DNA of 64,000 nucleotides from Micromussa lordhowensis (Eukaryota; Cnidaria; Anthozoa; Scleractinia; Lobophylliidae): NCBI GenBank assembly GCA_964020085.1, contig OZ026603.1, positions 32,543,658 to 32,607,657 of the forward strand, read 5' to 3'. Shown piece by piece: positions 1 to 10,640 of this stretch (position 1 is its first letter; each line of letters starts with the position of its first letter). The notes under the pieces were generated by a model. It saw only the letters and a program-made list of their open reading frames with translations, ran no database searches and was not told where the DNA came from. The position numbers and the translations under genes were made by a program.

Positions 1-732
1 TATTTTATGTCGTGTACGACGTCGGTATTAACCCTCGGTGTATTAACTATTGATAGATATTTGGCGATATCTCATTCATTGTGGTATAAAGCTCATGTCA
101 CCATGGAATCGGCCACAAAATTATGTATCGTTGTATGGATTGTGTCTATAACACTTTCACTGGTTTATATCAAGACCGGCTTTATCAATTTTGCGTTCGT
201 TTTTGCAAATACTGCTGTCTTGACTACATCTTGTGTTCTAGTGTTTTCCTATTACAGCATTTTGAAAACTCTCCGAAGTAGGACCGTCCGGGTTGGAGTC
301 TTACATGAAGGGGTGAATCAGCGTTCTGAGAGACATTTGAAGTCACTAATGCTAGAGAACAAACTGATGAAGCTCTATATGATGATGCTTGGAATATTTT
401 TGTTTTGTTTTGTACCTTCGTGCGCGTTCATTTACGTTCTATATTTCTGTTCGGTGTGTAATTGTATTACTATTCATTGGCTTCGAGACATGAGCTTCTT
501 ACTTGTCTTAAGCAGTAGTTCCCTGAATCCCGTTTTGTACAGTTTAAGAATGAAGGCATTCCGTAAAGCGTTCAAAAGTATAGTACATTTTCAGAGGAAA
601 CGGGGAAAAGTAGACATACACCTTCATGTAGATCAACCTGGACTTTCTTCAGAAAATCCTGATAACGCTAACGACGTGTCTATTGCTATTACGGGTAGTC
701 GAGGAACTAGTGGAGACAACGGAATAAAATGA
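1..732 (+). CDS. Class A (rhodopsin-like) GPCR, 3' part
   Basis: The reading frame is already open at base 1, so the start codon and TM1-2 lie upstream. The first in-frame ATG (base 7) falls inside TM3 and is probably not the start. In order, the protein shows the end of TM3 with the G-protein-coupling motif DRYLAI, TM4 (LCIVVWIVSITLSLVYI), TM5 (around VLTTSCVLVFSYYSI), an arginine-rich third intracellular loop, TM6 with an FCFVPSC core in place of the usual CWxP, TM7 ending in NPVLY (the NPxxY motif), and a cytoplasmic tail of about 60 residues. The stop is TGA at 730-732 and no intron is seen. Cnidarians have large lineage-specific expansions of intronless class A receptors. The ligand cannot be assigned. 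It is a plasma-membrane receptor by family. Confidence 0.9.
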   Translation, partial: YFMSCTTSVLTLGVLTIDRYLAISHSLWYKAHVTMESATKLCIVVWIVSITLSLVYIKTGFINFAFVFANTAVLTTSCVLVFSYYSILKTLRSRTVRVGVLHEGVNQRSERHLKSLMLENKLMKLYMMMLGIFLFCFVPSCAFIYVLYFCSVCNCITIHWLRDMSFLLVLSSSSLNPVLYSLRMKAFRKAFKSIVHFQRKRGKVDIHLHVDQPGLSSENPDNANDVSIAITGSRGTSGDNGIK

Positions 733-1121
733 ACTTGAGAGGTTACACACAAACAGCTATACAAATGGCAAGCAGCTATACAAATTTATTGAAGCAAAGA
801 AAGTGTCCACATAAGAAAAGAGTTCCACAGCATTAGTCTAGTATGCCGTTTCAAGGCTTCGAAACACCAATATGGCTGCCGTGACGTCATAAATAAAATA
901 AAATAAAACAAATTTTGTTGGTGTATGATTGAAACATGTTCGGATCTTCTTCGGTCGTCTTCGGTAATCATCGGAAAATGTTCGGAAACATCCACCTGGT
1001 CTTCGGACAAATTTAAGAACTCTTCGGAAATTTTCGGAAACTGGTCGCTGTGGTATAATTTTTCGGAAAATCGCCACAAGCGTCGTTAAGTGCTGTGAAT
1101 ATTTTCTATAATAAAAAGAAA

Positions 1122-1206
1122 ATTACATGGTCGCTTGCAGATACGAAAATTATCTTCTCGTGTTAAAAATATTTAAAATTTTCGTATCTCTGCGTTGCCA
1201 TGTAAT
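1122..1206. repeat. Short imperfect inverted repeat (MITE-like hairpin)
   Basis: ATTACATGG at the left end is matched by CCATGTAAT at the right. Inner arms GATACGAAAAT and ATTTTCGTATC face each other across an AT-rich loop. Arms are about 29 bp with mismatches in the middle. It is probably a small non-autonomous DNA element. Confidence 0.6.
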
Positions 1207-2186
1207 ATACCCTATTTATTTTTTCTCCGTTCCTGAGCGGGCCTGAGAATTCAACAAATCCTACAATCTGATTGATTCCGGTAGCGAGCGGAATTTTCCC
1301 ATCCGCCCGTCACAGCGGGCGGAATCCATCGTGTTGATCTATTTTCGTGAACGAATTAGCGATAATCGTCAATCTTTTGCCCTGTCTACATTTTCATCGA
1401 CGTCATATCAACGCAAGTTTGTCCATGTTCACTTTTAAAGGGCAAGGAAAGTCACCGGAAGTAAATTCAATTGAGTTTTTTTGAAGTTGTGAGAGTTTGT
1501 TTGGTTGCTTGTATCTTGGCGCTGTAATGGCGCGTAATACTGTATGTCTCTCTCTGGAAAATTTTAAGAAGAAAAAGAGGCAAAGCAATTTCAGTCGAGT
1601 TTACCTCTCTGATCGTTGCTGTATTTGAAGGAATTTCAGTGGAATACACTTAAAGAATTTTCCTGCGATTTGCTACTCAATTTACAGTAGAAAAGTCTGA
1701 TTTCGAGTGATTTGCAATGACTGACAGAATGTTTTTTTGCAGTACAACCTCAACTACAACTTTTGTAGTACGAAATTTCACACCGGAAAAACAATTTTGC
1801 AGAACTTAACTGGTGAACTAAATGCAACTAACATAAAGAGGTTCGAAATAAATCTGTTCTTTAATACACCTTTCTTAGAGTTTAGTCTAGTATCTGAGTT
1901 ACAGAGGGGGACATTAAATTTTACGGTATTGCGGTATTGGGTTATTGGGTATCCCTCGTCCTTCATGGCGTCCATCTGATTTCCCTTAACATAGTAATCT
2001 CTGTTTTCTGCCGATCGTCATTATCGACAGAGGGCTTCGTGGTTTGGTAGTGGACTCACCGAGATTTTAGAAACTAGTACAAAAATAACTTTAGTTATTA
2101 GAGACCTTAAGATCGAGGTTTTTCGGCATTAAAAAAATAAAATAATAAATTTGCTATTTTATATAGCGCATTTTCTATATATATAA

Positions 2187-2232
<46 letters not shown>

Positions 2233-2309
2233 CCACGCAGTTCACAATTTTCATGAGAAAGTACAGTATGATATACCGGTGACCCCAGGTCAGAATAAGT
2301 AATAAGCCA

Positions 2310-2402
2310 TCACACCGGGGACATTCCCCTACTCTTTCCGAACAGTGCGTGGGTTCTTTAACGTCCCACACCAGTACTGTGAGACGGGGCCTACGGTTTA
2401 TC

Positions 2403-2440
<38 letters not shown>

Positions 2441-2447
2441 AGATGTC

Positions 2448-2480
<33 letters not shown>

Positions 2481-2575
2481 AAAGACCCTGAGTGTTGGTC
2501 CGGCCGAGATTTGAACCTGCGACCTCCCGCACAGCAGTCCGGTGCTCTACCAACTGAGCTAACCGGTCGGCGGTT
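2310..2575 (-). mobile_element. tRNA-derived SINE
   Basis: The high-coordinate end reads on the minus strand as a tRNA-like head: GGTTAGCTCAGTTGGTAGAG (box A) and GGTTCAAATC (box B), correctly spaced, at about 2509-2573. A non-tRNA body extends to about 2310. A free-standing tRNA gene is less likely because the acceptor stem is poorly paired and the body continues far beyond it. Confidence 0.75.
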
Positions 2576-3158
2576 CTACCGCGAACGTCAAGAAGTCACG
2601 TGATCAGTGCGTTGGCGTTAGGTTTGCAGTTTGAGGTTCACATTTGTACGGCTAGACCAAGTTCTAGAGGTAAGTGATTTACCGCAAGGTTTTTTGCACC
2701 CTAAAGCATCACAATCCCACGTTTGAGAGGAAATACTACTTTTAAAAACTATTTCGCTAATTAACTCTCGAATTCTTTTTCATAGAAACGTAAGTTTGAA
2801 GATGATTTCTCAGCTAAAACAGTTCATGTTCACAACAGAAGTAGACGAAAATAACAAACTAACAAAAACAAAACTCGTGACAGAAATGAAACGCCGTTTC
2901 TGTGTCAACAGAACATGATATTTATACTTTCCCAGTTTCTTTTATTGGTATTCACGTCTGAGCCATATCGATGCCATCATTTTCCTATCTCACTGATAAT
3001 AGCTTTAATCGCGACACGACATTCCTTGCCCTACCCTGAACCTAGCCCCAGTCCCCTCCCCTCCAAATGCATGAACACGTTCACCCAACACTGCAGGGGC
3101 ACTTGTTAAGTGTGGCAGCAAAATCAAAGTAAAACACAGCTTTATAACAATCAGGCTC

Positions 3159-3164
3159 TTTAAT
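3159..3164 (-). terminator. ATTAAA poly(A) signal of the first minus-strand secreted-peptide gene
   Basis: On the minus strand ATTAAA lies about 100 bases after the stop codon at 3261. The same hexamer in the same sequence context lies about 100 bases after the stop of the paralogue at 15043, which supports its use. Confidence 0.55.
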
Positions 3165-3260
3165 GTTACATTTGCTCACTTATGACAACTTGATATCGAT
3201 ATAAAACTAAAATGCAGGCTCTATTTTGTTTTTCTGGCTTCGGTGATCATGATGGCGAAG

Positions 3261-4945
3261 TTACTCGACGTCTTTTTTATCTCCAAGAGTTTTGGCACAT
3301 TCTCCAAACCTCACAAAGCAACACAGCTTCTCCTCACATGTCTCACTAACCAACAAGCAGCACGGGATAACCGGAAGACATTTTTGCTAAAGTGAGATAA
3401 AAGAAAAGCAGCAAGGATATGTCAGGATTTGAAGCTTTATGTAGCTTATCATCGATACTATTAAAAAGTATCCTTCGCAAAAATCAGTTTTTGCTTCAGA
3501 ACAGATTAAATACAACTGTTGTTAAATTGTTAATGGTTATTTTGTCTTCGTCTCATGTTGCCTTGTTGTTATTTAACAAATAAAGAAGCCTAAGCCGTGT
3601 ATTACACAGTCAAAAAACGACGGGCATTTGGTAACATGAGGGAAATGAAGAAAACACGAGCAGTATATGATACAGAGGTAATGTAGCGAAAAAACAATAA
3701 ACACGCTTTTTCTATGTTTTATTTAAGAAATAGAAAACATGTACCATGTTCCTATCGAGTTATAGAAACACGAGTGGATATTTAGGAGAACGAAGTGTCT
3801 GTGGATTTAGATAAAGTTTCGAAGGACTAGTAGATTTATACTAAAAAGATGAGATTATTCGTTTTCGATTTCTATGAGTGATAGTTGACTCGCTGCGCCC
3901 TTGTCAACCACGCGACGCGATAGAAATCTGGTGCTCATAATCTAATTGCTTAATAGAAACACGATTTTAACCAATAAGCGCGCTTATTTTTTACGGGCAG
4001 TTTTCTAAAGCACATTGCTTACCACAGAAGCAGGTAGGTGATGTAAAGTTAAACCTGCTTTATGCAGACACTTTCCAGTTTTCTTGATGCACTCCAAATG
4101 CGCACAGGCGTCATCTCCAGCTTTCTTGAGGCATATAAATCCCCCAACAAGGCAAAATTTCTGTTGAAAAATTTGCAACAAAGTAATTTTAAAAAAGCAC
4201 TTAATTAATAATTCTAAGGTTTCACTGATACATTATTATTATTATTATTATTATTTCGCCTTTTATGAGACGAACCTAGCTATATTTATTAACTAAATGC
4301 ATTTTGAAGTTCACATCAATAGCTCTAATAACTTTTACCTTGGTGACTGACTAAAATATAAAATTAAACAAGCCGCATGGTTGTTATAGGCAGCTAATCA
4401 TATTTGTAAGTTTCAAATCTATGTATTTTTCTGATATAAATAAATGTTATTGTTGTTGTTGTACATTTCGAATTTTAGTTCATGTAGGAATTCGGTGAAA
4501 ACATCTAACCCTAAAATTTTTTTTGAATCCTTTGCTTTTAATGCCTTAGCTTTCCCAGAAAAGTTCCTCGCAGGCATTTGCAGTAAAAACGATAGGTATT
4601 TCACTTCAATATACTGATATTTGGCTAACATTTAGCGAAAATATGTGAGTGAATAGCATTTACAGTGAAAGAAAGAATTCTCTTTTGCTCGGACAGATCA
4701 TTATACCGAGTACTTACGACTTTCAGGGGAATTCCAGTGGGAAAACCACCTGGCTTGAAGCTTGGCGGAAAGGTTGGCCTAATGCTCGGCAAGCCCCTGG
4801 CTTTGACTATACTGCGAACTTTCTTCGCCATTTCACGATCTTCCATCTCCAGATAATGTAAGACGGCTTGAGGATGATATTCCAACTCCGCCCGAGCATA
4901 GGCGGCTGCCGCCGCGAGAAACAGGAAAGCTATCATTGACTTCAT
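3261..4945 (-). CDS. Small secreted cysteine-rich protein, copy A1 (3 exons)
   Basis: Exons on the minus strand are 4718-4945, 4023-4160 and 3261-3386, all phase 0, giving about 163 residues. Exon 1 starts at the ATG aligned with its paralogue at 16251 and encodes a signal peptide (MKSMIAFLFLAAAAAYARA), then a charged segment with EYHPQA and EMEDREMA and a proline-rich stretch. Exons 2 and 3 each encode a cysteine module; exon 3 has C-x5-CC-x6-C-x4-CC-x6-C and the shared motif LCCFVRFGEC. Donors are GTAAGT and GTAAGC; acceptors CAACAG and TTTAG. A TATA box precedes it. The exon 2 donor is less certain, because this exon diverges from the paralogue near its end. I do not recognise a named family. 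A secreted defence, toxin-like or matrix peptide is possible, but function is unknown. Confidence 0.8.
3570..4010. repeat. Dispersed repeat inside intron 2 of copy A1
   Basis: AATAAAGAAGCYTAAGCCGTGT near 3580 and the following GCATTTGG segment recur at about 32812-32870 in a POSH intron. The copies are similar but diverged, so this is a dispersed repeat of unknown class. Its far boundary is approximate. Confidence 0.5.
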
Positions 4946-5005
4946 GTTGACGCGTCTAATCTGTGCTCTGGAAAACACGATGTGCAAAGAGATAAGTACA
5001 CTTGG

Positions 5006-5012
5006 TTATATA
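5006..5012 (-). promoter_or_regulatory. TATA box of copy A1
   Basis: TATATAA on the minus strand, about 60 bases upstream of the ATG at 4945. An equivalent TATATAAA precedes the paralogue at 16313-16320. Confidence 0.6.
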
Positions 5013-6610
5013 GAGAATTGGAGGTCATGGGGATGGTGTTGCGCATGCCTAATAACTCTATGGAGACAATTGCCCTCGAGGTGTTATTTAAACAGCTTCA
5101 AAACTACTTTACTCCAACTTAATGCCGGTTTAGGAGGTTACCGAAAATAAATTACATTCTTTTAAAATTGGGCCTAGCAAGTCAGCATGTTATCACCGAA
5201 ACCGCATTTTTATAACATGGCTTTGTGCTAGTATACTATTGTGTGCCCGGTGCAATTAAGGTCTTCAAAACAAATTAAAATTAACCCAGGCAGAAGGAAG
5301 AGAAGATATCAGAAAACTCTTTTATTTTAGTAATTCCTACCAACACGCCTCCTCGTTTTCTTGAAAAACAAAGCAAAACCCTTAGAGATGTTAGTCATAT
5401 TTTCGATACTAAAAAAATGCAGCCAACAAGAAGTTTGAGGTTATTGAATTAATCACCAGATTATGATATATTATCACGTAGCCATTTAGGCTTCACCTAG
5501 CGGGCCAGGAACTGCTTGGAAAACGAAGAGTCGTCTAAATTAAAAGAAACCCTTGTTGTAATAAACAGGATCAAAGACGGTGACGGTGTGTTTGTCCCTT
5601 TAAAAGACTCCAGTCGGCCTCCAGCATTTTCGATGCCATCCGAAACTCAGTGACTTCCTTCGTTTCGACATGCTCGGAATAAAATATAATAGTCAAACTC
5701 TCGCTTGTAAACAAAAGCAAAGGTGTGGCTGACTAGGGCCCTTCAACCCGTCACCACTGTCAAACCCGGTGTACAAAGAAAGGAAATGTAACTTGTTCAT
5801 TTCGAAGGTAATGCCGCTGGATAAAGCGCCAAGTGAAAGATAATTTAAGAAAGAAAAATGTCGTTCTTGCTAACAAGACATGGTGATTCAGTTTTATGAC
5901 ATGTACAAGAACAAATGGCAGAATTACAAATCCAACTTTTTCAGGAAGGAAAATATGGCTACGCATTTGTGTTCAAGATATCGCGTGATTTCTGGGATCA
6001 AACTTGAAGGCAAATTATGATAAGATATGATATCTTCACCTCCAACAAGAAAATTTTGCGATGGCTTTCTTTGTAACTGAGATTGTTTTGTTTGTGTGTC
6101 TGCATCTGGTAAATTTCATTATTCTTTTAATCTTCTTTCCAGCTTAGTACACATAAGCTGGCAAAACAACACCTATGGCGTTTGGCTTTTAATTTGCACT
6201 GACTAGCTTTGAAACTGTTTAAACTCTTGTCTGCTAAAACGCTTTGTGTCTCGTTTTTTCGATGCCTTATCAAAACCCTAGGTTACAATGTTATTTAATA
6301 TGTCACGATTTTAATATCTCACGATTGTAAAGGCAAGCTAAATATTTTGAGACAAACAACTTTAGCTTAACAAAGAACCGCATCAATAATCCGCTAACAG
6401 TGGTTTTAATTTTCTGGGAGAGAAATTTGATTTTCTATGTCACATAAAACTGAGTTCAATTCGCTCAAGTATTCCCGACCTTTTTTTCTACATATTAAAA
6501 GGGGTTGTAACCACTCTACTTTTTACAAGTATATCAGTTGATGCCAAAATCACGGTATCAAAAAACTGCCCAATAATTGGTGAACATGTTGTCGTCAAAT
6601 TTGTGGTACA

Positions 6611-6920
6611 AGGTTACCATAGCAACAATACGACCTGCTAAAAACACCCTTAATTTTAGCTTTAAGCGCTTATAACTCTGAAATGAGCTCGGTGACCCCG
6701 AATAATGGAATTGTGATTAGCATGATAAGATGCAAATTTTTGCAAAGTTTGAAAAAGTTCTGTAAAGCGGGTTCAGAGCCACCTTAAAGTTTTGAAAATT
6801 TCGAAAAATCATAATTCGATAGTGAAAAATAGGGGTCACCGGGCTCGTTTTCGAGTTATAAGCGCTTAAATCTTAATATAAGGGTGTTTTTAGCAGGACA
6901 TATTGTTGCTATGGTAACCT
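6611..6920. mobile_element. Palindromic MITE with about 80-bp arms
   Basis: The left arm begins AGGTTACCATAGCAACAATA and the right arm ends with its near complement (TATTGTTGCTATGGTAACCT). Inner matching pieces include CTGCTAAAAACACCCTTA, AAGCGCTTATAACTC and GGTGACCCC. It is a non-autonomous terminal-inverted-repeat element. Superfamily not determined. Confidence 0.75.
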
Positions 6921-7011
6921 GTTATGTAAAATAGAAGATTGCAACTTTTTAAGCAATGATTGGGAATTTGTTTGATACTTGTATGATACTTTGTAGCATC
7001 ACTTGTTAAAC

Positions 7012-7141
7012 AGTGGCAGTATTCATCCTTCAAAGAAAAGTTGTTAGAAACGTTCTGGAAACTGTTGCCAGCCTCTATTAATTTCAATTTCTCGGAGAGG
7101 TTGAATCGTCGTGACTTTTTAGCACTAGTTTTTAATTTCAA
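7012..7141 (-). mobile_element. Possible remnant of a CENP-B/pogo-type transposase N terminus
   Basis: The minus strand encodes KKSRRFNLSEKLKLIEAGNS, which resembles the first helix-turn-helix of CENP-B/Tigger/pogo transposases (basic start, then xLxEKLKLIE). Similarity ends after about 40 residues and the frame closes soon after. The match is short and could be chance. Confidence 0.25.
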
Positions 7142-9679
7142 TTTTTTTTTGTCGGGAAAAGTAGGTCAATATTTTTGTAGAAAAGTTTTGTTTTATTTTC
7201 TCTCCCGGTGAGAACCCACGGTTGAAGATAAATATTGGGTTTTTAACACTTTGCTGCTAATTGTGTTTACTTTAGATCTTGTGAACATCAAATATTAACA
7301 TCCGTGTTTTGTTATTTCTGTCGTCTGGCTTGGAACACGCTTTCAGCTGGCTGAGATTAAAATAGCACCGCTGGTGTTTTGCTTCTTTTACACTGACTAC
7401 CCTAATCGCTAAAAGCTGTGTAAATTTTTAATTTGCTTGGGCTTCGTGCCGTTCCAAAAGCCAAGGTTAGTTTAAGTCGGTTTATGTCATGTTAAGGCCT
7501 AAAATAAATAGATTTTGAGAAACAACTTATGTGTAACAAAGAACCGTTTGTGTCTTGCTTTGTAGTAATTTACACTTTCATTTGCATATCTTTGTATATT
7601 TTGATTAAGAACTTAGTGGGTCTCTGGTTTTGCTAATGCTGACTGATGTTTTCCTCCCTTAACCAAAGCCAGACCAAAAGTAAAACAACAGGAGCACTCT
7701 ATGCGACCTAAAAACAAACTTACAGTATATATATTTTTGTAGCTTATTTACATGTAAAAAACAAAACCAGTATCTGACTCTACTTTGAAACGTTCTGTTG
7801 GAGATTTTATTTCATTTCTCTCTTATAGAGAACCTAAGACTGTGAATCACATTTGCACTCGTTTCTCCTCGTTTTCCTTTTTATCGAGTAATTAAACCAT
7901 AAATATCTTATCATGGTTTCCAAAATTCAAATCAAAAATTGCATAAACACAATTCTATAAAAATTTGCAAGAAACATTTGCAAAAATTTAGGTTAACAAA
8001 AAACTTCCCCGAAACAAAAAGACAGCCTAGTTTGAGAGTCTTTTTCTTCAAGTGTGATCCACTTCCTGTGTTACCGATTTGTTATTTCGTCAATGTGAGT
8101 AAGCAAGCCAGATAGTACAAGATAAGTTTCGTGCAATGCGGCTGCTCAAATTTTCACAAAACATACGTACAATCTGCAGGCAAGTTAGGGAGGGGAAATA
8201 CTCAAAAGTTTGAAATCTTTTAATCAAACTTTGTGACAAGAAAGAGGACTTAACTGAGAAATGCCAATAACATTTTTTTTAGGCCTGAATACATTCAAGA
8301 AGTACCGTTATGTCAAGAAAAGAACTGCTTAACTTCGATTTCAGTATCTACGTGTTTCTGCTAAACAGCTGTGATGTATTAAGATCAGGCTGTGTTTTCT
8401 GCAAGAAATATTTTTTTCTAACTAAGACCTGATATTTCTTTTAGAAATTCAAATAATATTACGTTGCAGAATTTTAAGAGCATTCTTCCTCTGTAAATTA
8501 TCCATAAACTTCTTTCAAAAAATGCATGATTTGCAAAGAAGAGAAGATATTATTCTGAAGGGTTTGACTTATGTTGTCGATCAAACTATGCGGTGTTTAT
8601 TCAAAACTTGACCTCGTACATATATTGGAACCCAGCTATTTTCAATTTCGACAGCTTCGTTTGATGTGATATTTAAACCTAAAGTCGATTATACTCAAAG
8701 CCAAATTTAACAAAAACATCACGAACACTGGAAAAACATTGAGAACCTTTAAAACAAAGCGAGGTAGACCTAGGGTATGGTACACCAACCCCCTTTAGTT
8801 GTAGAAAGAAGAAATAAATTGAGTTGCAGCTAGTATACCGTGTGGTTCATGAACTTGTAATAGATGAACTGAATCACTCACAGAAACAAAGAACTTCAAT
8901 AATCGCGTGTACCTAAAGGGAAAACGACTAGTCTTTGATCACCCGCGCGAACCCAGAATCTACAACATTTGTAGAAAAAAGATCCACATGAACATGCTTT
9001 TGGAATCTAAGTAAAAACGTCTACCTTAACTTAGTTGAAAAATTGACTATTTGGATTTCAGACTATAAAGTGTCCGAAGGTAAAACCGTCCGAAATTTTT
9101 AAGCGCCTGAAATACTTGCTGTAGCAAATTCTAGTTGAGACACAGCTTCACAGAGCTTGTGTCATTTCTCAACAGTGTGTCAGTAAAACCTTGAGCGGGA
9201 TGCGTTAAAACTATCATTTATAAAGATAATGTTTCAGGCTAATTCGTGTTTTGAAGTCGTAAATTCACGTTAGCTCTGTTTCAGCGAAGTGTCAGAAATG
9301 TTCGTCCAAAATTTGTCTTAAAAAGAGTCCGAAAATTAAGCGTCCGAAATAAAACGTCTAAGATTTTAAGGTCCGAAAGTTTGTGCAAGTAATATAGTAG
9401 TTATTGTCACCGTCAATATAAACGAGAATGAAAATGAACGAGCTTCGGCAAGGATAAAGTGAGGATAGGGCAGGCTATACGGTCTCTCTGCCTAACTTTC
9501 TATAACAAAAAAATTCATTTAGAAAGAGATGGTCAGAAGAAGAGAAGTGTGCTAAAACTCCCTAGGAAGAGTTACACGGATGGACGGCGAAACCGTTTCT
9601 GCAGTTAGGGAGTTTGAGGAACGCCCATCTGTTCTAATGATTAGACCATGATATTAAGTGGTTTTGTTTCGTTCTCTCA

Positions 9680-10097
9680 TTAAGGCGGGGGTAAACGTGA
9701 AAGCTGTTTTGAGGTCGCTTAACACGGCCGTTCTGCCAATATCTCGGTCACGTTTCAAGCGACACTAAATCTCTCTGCTTATCTCATTAACCACTGCTTG
9801 GCAGTTTTGTGTAAATTTTTGGGTGATTTTTGGGCATTTTGGGAAAGAGATATTTTTTTCTCAAAGGGTAGGTTAAATTGAGGAAAATATGAAATGTTGA
9901 AGATTTGATGGATTTGGACAAATTGAAATTTGAAGTGAAGAATTAGTAGACGGGTACCAAACAGTCCCCTAGCAACCTGGGGCTCTCTTTTGCGGGGGTC
10001 AACTGTCTGGTAGTGTTTTCAACCCATCTTAATCCTAACAATTTCCTTTTTATATCACTTCAAATTTTACGCCTATTTAAGTTTACCCCCGCCTTAA
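9680..10097. mobile_element. TTAA-flanked MITE (piggyBac/Kolobok type)
   Basis: The termini GGCGGGGGTAAAC and GTTTACCCCCGCC are perfect 13-bp inverted repeats, each flanked outside by TTAA (9680-9683 and 10094-10097). TTAA target duplication is typical of piggyBac and Kolobok elements. About 418 bp, no coding capacity. Confidence 0.8.
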
Positions 10098-10578
10098 GAG
10101 AAAAAAGTGATTTTAAGTCGTAGCTTAGTCAAAAAAATAAAGTTACACTTTAATCGCTACATGCAAGAAGGACATTTGATGGAAAAAAAGGTATCATGAA
10201 AACCAAAGTCAGGAGGTTAATTTGATACTTCTGTTTTTAGCACAGTTAGGTGCTCAAATTAATTTTTCGCGCTCTCTTTTGTATCAAATTAAACACAGCC
10301 GAATTTGCAAAACAAAAAAAACTCCTAAAGTTATAAAATAACCTATTTCCTTAACAGTGGGAAGTATAGCAGCTCTTTTAAAAAAAAATCCAATAAATTT
10401 TAATATCATTTAATTCTTTAAACAACTAGAAATTGCAAAATTTAAAAAACCCGAGATTTCCCTGCGTCTTTTGTCTTCCTTCGACACCTGTGCAAATCAC
10501 ATTGTTCCGCCCTCACAACATGGTGTGAAGTTGTCCAAATACTTTTGTTTCGGTCATGTCGAATAAGGACGAGAATTC

Positions 10579-10585
10579 TATTTAA
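10579..10585 (+). promoter_or_regulatory. TATA-like box of copy B1
   Basis: TATTTAA about 60 bases upstream of the ATG at 10641. The 5' leader sequence CTTGAAGCCAAAATG is identical in paralogue B2. Confidence 0.45.
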
Positions 10586-10640
10586 GACGCACTTATTTTC
10601 TAAACATAACGGTGTCAGTTGCACATATCTTGAAGCCAAA

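Larger units (their letters stand above)
733..3158. other. Intergenic region with repeats
   Basis: No exon is supported here. About 930-1070 holds a run of TTCGG-rich degenerate repeats. An imperfect inverted repeat follows at 1122-1206, and a tRNA-derived SINE occupies the stretch ending at 2575. The remainder is AT-rich sequence in which I see nothing. Confidence 0.6.
5013..9679. other. Intergenic region between divergent genes A1 and B1 (first part)
   Basis: AT-rich DNA without a supported exon. It contains an inverted-repeat element at 6611-6920 and a possible transposase remnant at about 7012-7141. Between 9060 and 9380 degenerate GTCCGAAA-type motifs recur. Elsewhere I see nothing. Confidence 0.55.

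Noticed and set aside
2509..2573. Stand-alone tRNA gene
   Set aside because: Box A and box B are good, but the acceptor stem is poor and a SINE body follows.
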